This document shows, one piece after another, positions 1 through 7,850 of a DNA stretch of 33,601 nt (positions within the stretch are counted from its first letter, which is position 1; each line of letters begins with the position of its first letter). Under the pieces are notes generated by a model, which was not told where the DNA came from, ran no database searches, and saw nothing but the letters and a program-made list of their open reading frames with translations. Made by a program: the position numbers and the translations under genes. The stretch is from an uncultured SAR86 cluster bacterium (lineage in GTDB: Bacteria > Pseudomonadota > Gammaproteobacteria > Magnimaribacterales > D2472): positions 1-33,601 of the forward strand of contig CACOWI010000005.1 in the NCBI GenBank assembly GCA_902630885.1, read 5' to 3'.

Positions 1-697
1 AATTACTAAGCATGGTAATAAAGCAATATCTAGCAAATCTGGTAGTGCAGACTTTCTTGTACAGTCAGGTGCAAATATAAATCATGAAAGAGAAAAACTA
101 ATCTCAATATTTGAGCAAGTTGGATTTATATTTTTATTTGCTCCTCTTCACCACGAAGCGATGAAGTTTGTGATGCCAGTTAGACAAAAAATTGCTGAAA
201 AAACTATTTTTAATTTATTAGGGCCACATACTAATCCTTGCAGTGCTAAAAAGCAGGTCATAGGAGTTTATGATAAGAAGCTTGTCAAAATGTTTTCTAA
301 TGTTGCAAAGAATCTTGATATGGAACACGTCATGATTGTGCATGGCGATGATGGTCTTGATGAGATATCCATCTGTTCCGAAACCACTGTTTCAGAATTA
401 AAAGATAATAATATTAGTGAATATAAAATTTCTCCAAAAGAGTATGGACTAAACGTATCCACGTTTGATCATATTGCTGCGAACTCTTCGGACGAAAGCT
501 TATTACTAGTGAGCAATGCATTCAGTGGAGAGAGCTCTGCTGTTCAAGACATGATTGCATTAAACAGCGGGGCTGCTTTATATGTAGCAAATGTAGTTGA
601 GTCTATAGGTGACGGCATAGAAATGGCATTTGATTTAATGAATAACGGTAAAGCTGCACAAAAACTAGCAGATTATGTGAGGGTTTCGAACGAATGA
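1..697 (+). CDS. trpD: Anthranilate phosphoribosyltransferase (5'-truncated by window edge)
   Basis: TrpD joins anthranilate to PRPP to give phosphoribosylanthranilate, the second dedicated step of tryptophan synthesis, in the cytoplasm. The frame is open from base 2, so the gene enters from outside the window; the ATG at 161 is internal. Before it I read KHGNKAISSKSGSAD, the family's PRPP/anthranilate-binding segment, then PLHHEAM, and after it VMPVRQ and FNLLGPHTNPC, all in the expected order. About 231 codons are visible of a usual 330-350; the N-terminal helical domain is missing. The TGA stop overlaps the trpC start (ATGA), so the two are translationally coupled. trpG or trpE would be expected just upstream. 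Confidence 0.95.
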   Translation, partial: ITKHGNKAISSKSGSADFLVQSGANINHEREKLISIFEQVGFIFLFAPLHHEAMKFVMPVRQKIAEKTIFNLLGPHTNPCSAKKQVIGVYDKKLVKMFSNVAKNLDMEHVMIVHGDDGLDEISICSETTVSELKDNNISEYKISPKEYGLNVSTFDHIAANSSDESLLLVSNAFSGESSAVQDMIALNSGAALYVANVVESIGDGIEMAFDLMNNGKAAQKLADYVRVSNE

Positions 698-1452
698 TGA
701 ATATTCTTGAAGAAATAGTAGCAAAAACAAAATCTAAACTTGAAGAAAAAAAACAAAGAGTATCACTTGAAGAATTGAGCTCTAAAATAGACTTTGAAAA
801 CCTTAAAGAAACGAATTTTAAAAAAAGTCTTCAGAATAAAGCTGAAGCTATTATTGCTGAGATAAAAAAAGCCTCTCCAAGTGCAGGCATTATTAGTGAT
901 GATTTTGATCCAGTTTCAAAGTCAAAAGAATATGAATCTTTTGGAGCCTCGGCACTTTCTATTCTCACAGAAGAAGATTATTTTCTGGGAAATATTCAGT
1001 ATCTCAAGGATGTCAAAGCAACTACAAGTCTTCCAATCCTCAGAAAAGACTTCATAGTTGATGAGTATCAAATATATGAATCAAAGTTGATTGGAGCAGA
1101 TTGTATTTTACTTATTGCTTCAATACTTAATGACGAAGAGCTAAAAAATTTTTCAGAAATAGCAGAAAGATTAAAGCTTGATTATATTATTGAAGTTCAT
1201 GATGAAGAGGAATTACAAAGAGTACAACATTTCACTAATGCGATAATAGGAGTCAATAATAGGGATTTAAAGACTTTTGATGTCGACATTAATAATTCAG
1301 TTGAATTAAAAAAAACTTTTAAAGGAGAAAACATTTTTATTGCAGAATCTGGTATAAAAAGTAAAAAAGATATCGAATACCTTCAACAACATAATATTAA
1401 TGTTTTTTTAATTGGCGAAAGCTTGATGAAAGGAGATTTTTTTGAAACTTAG
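694..1452 (+). CDS. trpC: Indole-3-glycerol phosphate synthase
   Basis: TrpC converts CdRP into indole-3-glycerol phosphate (tryptophan pathway, cytoplasm). The 252-residue TIM barrel is the normal length for a stand-alone enzyme; it is not fused to TrpF. Landmarks in order: KKASPS (58-63), SILTEEDYFLG, RKDF (117-120), GVNNRDL, AESG (217-220) and GESLMKG at the end, matching the catalytic Lys/Glu and phosphate-binding loops. Two consecutive ATG codons (694 and 697) could serve as start; the first forms an ATGA overlap with trpD. The last codons carry the AAGGAGA ribosome-binding site of the next gene. Confidence 0.96.
   Translation: MMNILEEIVAKTKSKLEEKKQRVSLEELSSKIDFENLKETNFKKSLQNKAEAIIAEIKKASPSAGIISDDFDPVSKSKEYESFGASALSILTEEDYFLGNIQYLKDVKATTSLPILRKDFIVDEYQIYESKLIGADCILLIASILNDEELKNFSEIAERLKLDYIIEVHDEEELQRVQHFTNAIIGVNNRDLKTFDVDINNSVELKKTFKGENIFIAESGIKSKKDIEYLQQHNINVFLIGESLMKGDFFET
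1430..1444 (+). promoter_or_regulatory. Shine-Dalgarno that fixes a TTG start
   Basis: AAGGAGA at 1430-1436, inside the trpC 3' end, is followed after five T residues by TTG at 1442. It decides the start of the helicase and implies translational coupling with trpC. Confidence 0.7.
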
Positions 1453-2611
1453 GGAATGGCAAGAGAAGGCTTTCCCACTATGGTGGGCAAAAAAAAGAGG
1501 TATCATTAAAGTTGTTACCGGCGGAGGTAAGACATTTTTTGCAATTCATTGTTTAAAGAAATATTTAGAGGATGATCCTCAAAAGTCTATTTTAATTGTT
1601 GTTCCCTCAATAGCTCTTCTAGATCAATGGTATGAAAGTCTCTCACAAGAATTTAAACCAAAAGAAATTTCACTTAATGGAGGAGGAGAGCAGACCAATA
1701 AACTTAATAAAATATGCATTACAACCATCGATTCGTTAAAAAATATTATTGAAGAGGTTAATTATCAAAATACGCTTCTAATAGTTGATGAATGTCACAA
1801 AATAGGAACGGAAAAAAGAGGAGAAATGCTCACAAACAACTGGAATGCTACTCTTGGATTGTCAGCCACTCCTGAGAGAGACTATGATGATAATTTTTAT
1901 ATCATTATTAAAAAAATACTTGGCGATATAATTTTTGATTACGATTACATAGATGCTAGAGAAGACGAAGTAATTGTTAATTTTAAACTATTGTATGGTT
2001 ATGCTGCATTGCTTCCTGAAGAAGAAGAAAAGTATAAGAAATTTACAAAGAGCATACAAAGAAGAGCAGCCACTATAGGCGGTCAAGATATGAACGATTA
2101 TCCTTTAAAAATGCTAATTTTTAATAGAGCAAGGTTAGTTAAAAATTCTAAAAATAGAATTCCCTATGGAGTTGAATTAATCCAGAAACATAAAAGAGAA
2201 AGTTGGATTGTTTTTACGGAGAATAAAAAACAAGCTAAAGAGTTTGACAAAATAATTAATAAAAAAGGTTTTAAGTCAGGTATTTACAATACAGATCTTA
2301 AAGACGATGAAAGACAAGAAAATCTTGAAGCTTTTAAATCAGGTAAATTAAATGTTCTCGTAAGTTGCACTGCACTTGATGAAGGTTTTGATATGCCTGA
2401 AGCAGATGGAGCAATGATCTTGAGTGCATCTTCATCAAAAAGGCAAAGAATACAAAGGATGGGTAGGGTGCTTAGAATAACTGCCAACAAAGAAAATGCT
2501 TTAATAGTAACTGTTTATTCATCAAAAACTGAGTACGAAAAATTACGAGAAGAATCAAATAGATATAAGCTAGAAGGTGTCCCAATTAAGTGGCAGCAAA
2601 TGAGTTTATAA
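1442..2611 (+). CDS. SF2 DEAD/DEAH-like helicase (XPB/Rad25-like core)
   Basis: A 389-residue ATP-dependent nucleic acid translocase or helicase; substrate unknown. It has a Q-motif-like start (LREWQ), Walker A TGGGKT (26-31), motif II DECH (116-119), motif III SAT (141-143), and in the second RecA-like lobe VFTENKKQA, CTALDEGFDMPEADG (motif V) and QRIQRMGRVLR (motif VI). I chose the TTG at 1442 because AAGGAGA lies 5 bases before it, and no ATG comes early enough to keep the Q-motif. The start lies inside the last four codons of trpC, so expression with the trp operon is likely although the function looks unrelated. No nuclease or other extra domain is visible. A defence or repair role is possible but not shown. 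Confidence 0.85.
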   Translation: MKLREWQEKAFPLWWAKKRGIIKVVTGGGKTFFAIHCLKKYLEDDPQKSILIVVPSIALLDQWYESLSQEFKPKEISLNGGGEQTNKLNKICITTIDSLKNIIEEVNYQNTLLIVDECHKIGTEKRGEMLTNNWNATLGLSATPERDYDDNFYIIIKKILGDIIFDYDYIDAREDEVIVNFKLLYGYAALLPEEEEKYKKFTKSIQRRAATIGGQDMNDYPLKMLIFNRARLVKNSKNRIPYGVELIQKHKRESWIVFTENKKQAKEFDKIINKKGFKSGIYNTDLKDDERQENLEAFKSGKLNVLVSCTALDEGFDMPEADGAMILSASSSKRQRIQRMGRVLRITANKENALIVTVYSSKTEYEKLREESNRYKLEGVPIKWQQMSL

Positions 2612-2618
2612 TATTTAT

Positions 2619-3176
2619 ATGGCTTTAACTTACTCAAGCATGTTGGATCTTCAAACAGATCTCATTGAATTTGATTTATTAAATTCAATAACAGGAGAAA
2701 CTTTTGCGTCTACTTCTCTTGAAGATAACAAACCAACTTTAATAATGTTTATATGTAACCATTGTCCATATGTTATTCACTATCATGGAGAAATTGTTAG
2801 GTTATCAAACGACTATAATCAAAAAATTAACATGGTTGCAATTAGCTCCAACGATATTATTGAATACCCTCAAGATAACCCAGAAAAAATGAAAGAATTA
2901 TGGAATTCTTTGAATTTGTCTTTTCCATATTTGTTCGATGAAACACAAGAAACAGCAAAAAAATATAAAGCTGAATGCACTCCAGAGTTCTATTTATTTA
3001 ATCAACAAAATAAGCTTGTATATCGAGGAAGAATGGATGAAACTTCACCTGGATCTGACAAACAACCCTCCGGCAAAGATTTAAGAGTAGCAATTGATAA
3101 TTTACTCAGCAATCAACCCGTCTGTGAAGAGCAGTTACCGTCTATGGGATGTAATATTAAATGGAAGGCTAATTAG
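2619..3176 (+). CDS. Thioredoxin-fold protein of the peroxiredoxin-like group (PRX_like1 type)
   Basis: A 185-residue cytoplasmic thioredoxin-fold protein, presumably a thiol oxidoreductase; its physiological partner is unknown. It shows a redox CxxC at C46-N-H-C49 in the form CNHCPYV, the cis-Pro-type segment TPEFYLF, a Gly-Arg pair in YRGRMDE, and the C-terminal PSMGCNIKWK signature. These match the AhpC/TSA-related family in which a CxxC replaces the peroxidatic threonine-cysteine motif. No signal peptide is seen. It starts 7 bases after the helicase stop with no clear Shine-Dalgarno. Its 3' end overlaps the convergent photolyase gene by 8 bases. Confidence 0.8.
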   Translation: MALTYSSMLDLQTDLIEFDLLNSITGETFASTSLEDNKPTLIMFICNHCPYVIHYHGEIVRLSNDYNQKINMVAISSNDIIEYPQDNPEKMKELWNSLNLSFPYLFDETQETAKKYKAECTPEFYLFNQQNKLVYRGRMDETSPGSDKQPSGKDLRVAIDNLLSNQPVCEEQLPSMGCNIKWKAN

Positions 3177-4587
3177 TTTTAACATTTCTTTTTCTTCTGC
3201 TTCCATGTTTTAGGTATACCCTTCTTGCTTCTTCTTTGAACTCTTTGCTTTTTCTTATTCCCCATATTTCATCTCGAGCAAATTTAGCTGAAGTTTTCAA
3301 ATCAACTATTTGTGGAATATATGAGCCATTTAATTCTGCATTATGAATTAACTTTGGTTCAAAATTATCAAGTTGTGGCAGTATATTTTTTGTCCATTCT
3401 GAATTCGGGTCTTGATCCATGCTTTGCTTTGGAACAGAGTATATTCTAGGTAAGTTTATACCAGTAACACCACTTTGCATTTGAACCTGACTGATATGAA
3501 TTCCTGGCTCATAATCAGTAAAAAGCTCAGCTAGAAAAGGTGATGTTTTTTGCCATGGTTGCCACATATTATATGAAGCAAATGACATTATCATTGCTCT
3601 CATGCGAAAGTTAATCCATCCATGTTTATTTAGAAATTTCATACATGCGTCTAAAAAAGGAAACCCTGTTTCACCTTTTATCCACTTTTCTATGATTTCG
3701 TCGTCATGCTCAGTTCTCAATGAGTCGCACATTCTGTGCATAGAATAAAACTCAAGCTCTGGTTCTGTATGAAGTTTTTGAACAAAATGACAATGCCAAT
3801 AAAGTCTTTTTTTAAAAGAATAAAGATCTTTTTTATTATTTAATGTGGGAAGTGACACATTTAATCTTTGATAAACTTGTCTGATCGATATAGAACCATA
3901 TGTGAAATGTGGCGATAGTCTTGAGCAACTATCTTCGGAAAGGCTAGGGCTGGACATTTTTACTCTGTAATTTTCACATCTGTCATTTAAAAATGATTCA
4001 AGTAGCTTAATGGCATGTGAAGTCCCACCTTCTTGAATATTTTTAAGGTTACTAAATTTGCTTTTAATTTTATTTTTAAAAGCATCGAAATTTGTAAGAT
4101 TTAACCCTAAATCAATATTTGATGATTTTGGTTTACCAAGAAGATCGGCATTCATTATATGATTCCAGTTTTTAGACCAAGAATCTCTGTCAAAGTTGTT
4201 AAGCTGTATTCCAAAATCATCGTAAATCCTTAATTTTTTTTCAAAATGATTTTTAAATTTTTCATACCCTCTTCTGAAATAATCAATATCTGTACAATGA
4301 TTCATATGTATAAAAAAATCATCAAAATTTAGATCAATCCATTTTGTTAGATCATCAAATGAACCCTCAAAAATATTAACTTTACTTCCTAACTTTTCGA
4401 GATCTCTATTCAATTCATCAAGACAGTCAGTAGAAAATTTCAGTTGTCTGGATGATTTACCATTTGCTTCCCAATATTTCTCATCGTATAAATAAATAAC
4501 CTTATAGTTTGATCTTAAAGACCCATAAAACAGAGCTGCATTATCATGCAGTCTCAGGTTTCTATTTAAAATAACAATATCTATCAT
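3169..4587 (-). CDS. Divergent DNA photolyase/cryptochrome-family flavoprotein
   Basis: A 472-residue member of the photolyase/cryptochrome family. Homologues use blue light and FAD to repair pyrimidine dimers or to signal. The N-terminal antenna-type Rossmann domain starts RNLRLHDNAAL. The C-terminal FAD domain has SRLSPHFTYG, RLYWHCHFVQKL, TGFPFLDACMKFL (about 309-321), HGWINFRMRA and YEPGIHISQVQMQSGVTG (about 360-378). The last segment differs from class I CPD photolyases, which have a Trp-containing NNGGWQW stretch there. I therefore call the family and not the reaction. It lies at the end of the minus-strand run, 32 bases after the MHS transporter, and is convergent with the thioredoxin-like gene. 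Confidence 0.85.
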   Translation of the reverse strand: MIDIVILNRNLRLHDNAALFYGSLRSNYKVIYLYDEKYWEANGKSSRQLKFSTDCLDELNRDLEKLGSKVNIFEGSFDDLTKWIDLNFDDFFIHMNHCTDIDYFRRGYEKFKNHFEKKLRIYDDFGIQLNNFDRDSWSKNWNHIMNADLLGKPKSSNIDLGLNLTNFDAFKNKIKSKFSNLKNIQEGGTSHAIKLLESFLNDRCENYRVKMSSPSLSEDSCSRLSPHFTYGSISIRQVYQRLNVSLPTLNNKKDLYSFKKRLYWHCHFVQKLHTEPELEFYSMHRMCDSLRTEHDDEIIEKWIKGETGFPFLDACMKFLNKHGWINFRMRAMIMSFASYNMWQPWQKTSPFLAELFTDYEPGIHISQVQMQSGVTGINLPRIYSVPKQSMDQDPNSEWTKNILPQLDNFEPKLIHNAELNGSYIPQIVDLKTSAKFARDEIWGIRKSKEFKEEARRVYLKHGSRRKRNVKTN

Positions 4588-4619
4588 TAATATGAGATCT
4601 AGTAGGATATAGTCCTAAT

Positions 4620-5939
4620 TTATATTTCTTCGTTTAAGTTTGAGCCGTAAGTTTCTGTAAGAAATAATACAGACACCAAAGTAAGTATCGATGCTGTTGC
4701 AATATAAACTGATACCCAGAATATATCAAAATCCGTCCAAAGCTTTGTAGCAATTGTTGGCGCAAAAGCCCCGCCTAATATTGCACCCATTTGATATCCT
4801 AAATTTGCCCCAGAGTATCTAACTTCTGTTGAAAAGAGTTCAGTAAAAAATGCTGCCTGAGGACCATACATCATAGCTATAAATACTAATCCAAATGTTA
4901 TGGCTAAAACGGTGAGCCAAAAATTCCCAGTATCTACAAGAGGGAACAAAGCAAACGCCCATATTGCTGTTGTAATTGATCCAAGTATAAAAATTCCTTT
5001 CCTCCCATTTCTGTCTGAGTATGCGGAAAATAAAAATAAAGAAGGCACCATTACGGCTGAACCAATCAAGACAGCTGTTAGCATTTCATCTCTTACAAGA
5101 TCTGTACTTTTAACACCGTAAGCAAGTATGAAAGCTATAAGAATGTAAAAGGTAACTTGAACTGATAAGAAAGCTCCCGCAGCAAGGGAAATTCGTTTAG
5201 GATATTTTCGAATTGCCTCAATTACTGGCGATTTTTTAACTTTAATATTTTCATTATTATTAATATTCGATTTTTGTAGATCTTGGAAAGCTTTCGTATC
5301 CTCCATAGTTAGTTGGATGTACATACTTAGACCAATTAATACTGCACTTGCTAAAAAGGGTATTCGCCAACCCCATGAATAAAATGCCTCATCTGATACT
5401 AAGGCTCCGATAATGATATATGCAAGATTTGCCAGAATTACTCCTATTGGCACACCAGCTTGAGCATATGCACCATAAAAACCTCTTTGATTTACAGGCG
5501 CACTTTCAGTAACTAATAACATGGCTCCACCCCATTGACCTCCAATAGCTAAACCTTGAGCAAATCTTAATAAGGTTAATAAAATTGGAGCTGCGACACC
5601 TATCATTGCATAAGTTGGCAAAAGTCCTATAAGAGTTGAAGCAACACCCATCAATATAAGCGCAATAATAAGTGTTTTCTTTCTGCCTATTTTGTCTCCA
5701 AAATGACCGAAAATAATCCCGCCAATTGGCCTTGCAATAAAACCAGCAGCAAATGTTAATAGAGAAAGAATAAGTGCAGTAGATTCAGGAATTTCACCAA
5801 AAAATGCTGTTGGGAATATTAATGCAGCAGCTGCACCATAAAGAAAAAAATCATACCATTCGATGCTAGTACCAGCTAATGCGGTTAGCGCGACTTTACG
5901 CATATTTTTATTTTGGTCGTGAGTCTCTGACTGGTTCAT
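4620..5939 (-). CDS. Major facilitator transporter, metabolite:H+ symporter (MHS) family
   Basis: A 439-residue inner-membrane transporter of the group that includes ProP, KgtP and ShiA. These co-transport protons with organic acids, osmolytes or shikimate; the substrate here is unknown. The N-terminus reads GTSIEWYDFFLYG, the hallmark of MHS proteins, followed by ARPIGGIIFGHFGDKIGRKKT (the conserved loop 2-3 motif). About 12 hydrophobic segments follow, split by a charged central loop (KSNINNNENIKVKKSP). It begins 10 bases after coq7 ends, so it probably shares the purHD-coq7 transcript. Confidence 0.88.
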   Translation of the reverse strand: MNQSETHDQNKNMRKVALTALAGTSIEWYDFFLYGAAAALIFPTAFFGEIPESTALILSLLTFAAGFIARPIGGIIFGHFGDKIGRKKTLIIALILMGVASTLIGLLPTYAMIGVAAPILLTLLRFAQGLAIGGQWGGAMLLVTESAPVNQRGFYGAYAQAGVPIGVILANLAYIIIGALVSDEAFYSWGWRIPFLASAVLIGLSMYIQLTMEDTKAFQDLQKSNINNNENIKVKKSPVIEAIRKYPKRISLAAGAFLSVQVTFYILIAFILAYGVKSTDLVRDEMLTAVLIGSAVMVPSLFLFSAYSDRNGRKGIFILGSITTAIWAFALFPLVDTGNFWLTVLAITFGLVFIAMMYGPQAAFFTELFSTEVRYSGANLGYQMGAILGGAFAPTIATKLWTDFDIFWVSVYIATASILTLVSVLFLTETYGSNLNEEI

Positions 5940-5949
5940 GGAAAGATTT

Positions 5950-6585
5950 CTAGATATGGGCGCTAGTTGATGTCATTACTTTTGCAGTAACTTCCATTAC
6001 TTTTTTTGTAGGAGATTCTAATTCTTCTGCACCTGACTCATTAGCTTGTCCAGCATGAAGATCTTCATCAGCTTGCATAGTCTTTAAAATCTCAATAGTC
6101 TCTTTATCATTTTCTGAAATCTTATCTAAATGTTTTTGTAAATGTATAACAACCTGTTTTTCTGTTTCTTCAACAAATCCAAGACTTGTTTTTTCTCCCA
6201 TTGAGCCAAAAATAGCACCAATGGCAAAAGAGCCGGCATACCACAACGGGTTTAGTACCGAACTATTTCCACCAAGCTCATCCAACCTTTTTTTACACCA
6301 AACCAGGTGATCAGTTTCTTCTTCACCAGCTTGAATTAAATGTTCCTTTATTTTTGGATCTTTACAAACAAAGGCTTGACCTCGATAAAGTGCTTGAGCA
6401 GCAACTTCTCCAGCATGATTTATTCTCATCATTTGAATAGATAGGTCTTTTTCTTTTTTTGAAAGTTCTTGAGTGTTTTTTTCTTTTGACTTCGGTGGAT
6501 ATTCTCTATCAGTTCCAGTTTTTTTGTCTGATAAAGTTCTCAGTGCAATATCTAGCTCATTAAAAATACTATTTAAAATACTCAT
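5950..6585 (-). CDS. coq7: Demethoxyubiquinone hydroxylase
   Basis: Coq7 is a membrane-associated diiron enzyme that performs the penultimate hydroxylation in ubiquinone synthesis using O2. The 211-residue protein shows the diiron ligand set: E60 in NHAGEVAA, E90 and H93 in EETDH, E142 in EETEK, and E174 with H177 in ADEDLHAGQA. The central AGSFAIGAIFGS stretch is the membrane-interaction helix region. Its ATG overlaps the purD stop (ATGA), an unusual pairing of purine and quinone genes but clearly one transcriptional unit. Presence of this Coq7-type enzyme implies aerobic ubiquinone synthesis. Confidence 0.95.
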   Translation of the reverse strand: MSILNSIFNELDIALRTLSDKKTGTDREYPPKSKEKNTQELSKKEKDLSIQMMRINHAGEVAAQALYRGQAFVCKDPKIKEHLIQAGEEETDHLVWCKKRLDELGGNSSVLNPLWYAGSFAIGAIFGSMGEKTSLGFVEETEKQVVIHLQKHLDKISENDKETIEILKTMQADEDLHAGQANESGAEELESPTKKVMEVTAKVMTSTSAHI

Positions 6586-7850
6586 TTTATTCCTTTGAAT
6601 CCAATGTCACTTCTGAAAAATGCACCTTCAAATTCGACATTATTTACGAGATTATATGCGTTTTGTTGGGCATCTTTCAAATCATTACCTAATGCTGTTG
6701 CACAAAATACTCTTCCTCCATTGGTAAGCACTGCTCCATTCTCATATTTTGTTCCTGCATGAAAAAGTTTTAAATCCTCATCAGCATTTTCTTTTATTGA
6801 AACTTCTTTATTAGATTTATAGCTTTCTGGATATCCCTCTGAGGCAATTACAACTCCACAAGAATGTTTATCTGTCCATTCAATTGAGTATGTATCTAAT
6901 TTATTTTCAATTGCAGCATTACAAAGTTCTACCAAGCTTGAGTTTAGTCTTAACAATATTGGTTGGGTTTCTGGATCTCCAAATCTGCAATTAAATTCTA
7001 GAACCTTAATTTCGCCGTCTTTAATCATCAGACCAGCATACAGAAATCCTAGGTATGGCGAACCTTCTTCAATTAAACCGTTCATGGTTGGATGCATAAC
7101 TTCATTAAGAATTTTTTCATGAATTTCTTTTGTCACTATTGGAGCTGGTGAATATGCGCCCATTCCACCAGTATTCAAACCCTTATCTCCATCTCCAACA
7201 GCTTTATGATCTTGGCTTGTAGCTAAAGGAATAATTTTATCTTTGCTGACTACTGCAATGAATGAAGCTTCCTCACCTTCTAAAAATTCTTCTACCACAA
7301 CTCTATTGCCAGCAGTTCCGAAGGCCTTATCATTGAAAATACTATTTAGTGCTTGTTCTGCTTCTTCAAAATTTTGGCAAATTATTACGCCTTTACCAGC
7401 TGCTAAACCGTCAGCTTTTATAACTGTGGGAAAAGCTATTTCATGTAGATATTGGATTGAATCTTTAAAATTGTCGAATGATTTATATTTTGCTGTCGGA
7501 ATTCCGTATTTCACAAAAAAATCCTTTGAAAAGGTTTTTGAACCTTCCAATTGAGCTGCATTTTTGGATGGGCCAAATGTTTTTATGTTTTTGCTTTGTA
7601 AGTAATCACTCAATCCATCTACTAGAGGTTGCTCAGGGCCGATAATAACTAAACCTATTTTTTCGATTAAACAAAATTTTTCAATAGAGCTAAATTCATT
7701 TAAATCAAACTCAACATTACTCACTTTATTTTCCAAATGAGTACCTGCATTACCAGGACAAACATAAACGTGATCTACAATACTGTCTTGAGCACATTTC
7801 CATGCCAATGCATGTTCTCTTCCTCCAGAACCAATTACTAGAATCTTCAT
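6582..7850 (-). CDS. purD: Phosphoribosylamine-glycine ligase
   Basis: PurD ligates glycine to phosphoribosylamine with ATP (second step of purine synthesis). The 422-residue ATP-grasp enzyme begins VIGSGGREHALAWK and shows CPGNAGT, IGPEQPLVDG, KADGLAAGKGV, VVEEFLEGEE, the central LNTGGMGAYSP and the metal/ATP site EFNCRFGDPETQ. Length and order are typical, with no PurM/PurN fusion. The start overlaps the purH stop by one base (TAATG on the minus strand), giving tight coupling in the fis-purH-purD operon known from other gammaproteobacteria. Confidence 0.97.
   Translation of the reverse strand: MKILVIGSGGREHALAWKCAQDSIVDHVYVCPGNAGTHLENKVSNVEFDLNEFSSIEKFCLIEKIGLVIIGPEQPLVDGLSDYLQSKNIKTFGPSKNAAQLEGSKTFSKDFFVKYGIPTAKYKSFDNFKDSIQYLHEIAFPTVIKADGLAAGKGVIICQNFEEAEQALNSIFNDKAFGTAGNRVVVEEFLEGEEASFIAVVSKDKIIPLATSQDHKAVGDGDKGLNTGGMGAYSPAPIVTKEIHEKILNEVMHPTMNGLIEEGSPYLGFLYAGLMIKDGEIKVLEFNCRFGDPETQPILLRLNSSLVELCNAAIENKLDTYSIEWTDKHSCGVVIASEGYPESYKSNKEVSIKENADEDLKLFHAGTKYENGAVLTNGGRVFCATALGNDLKDAQQNAYNLVNNVEFEGAFFRSDIGFKGIK

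Noticed and set aside
161-163. ATG that could be read as the start of a short trpD
   Set aside because: The frame is open to base 2 and the upstream residues are conserved TrpD sequence, so the codon is internal.
4603-4617. Dyad TAGGA/TCCTA between the photolyase and transporter genes
   Set aside because: Only 5 bp with no T-tract; expected by chance in AT-rich DNA.
7243-7554. Open frame antisense to purD
   Set aside because: A shadow of the purD coding frame with no ribosome-binding site or recognisable protein. The same applies to other antisense frames within rpoD, dnaG, hmuT, the receptors and katG.
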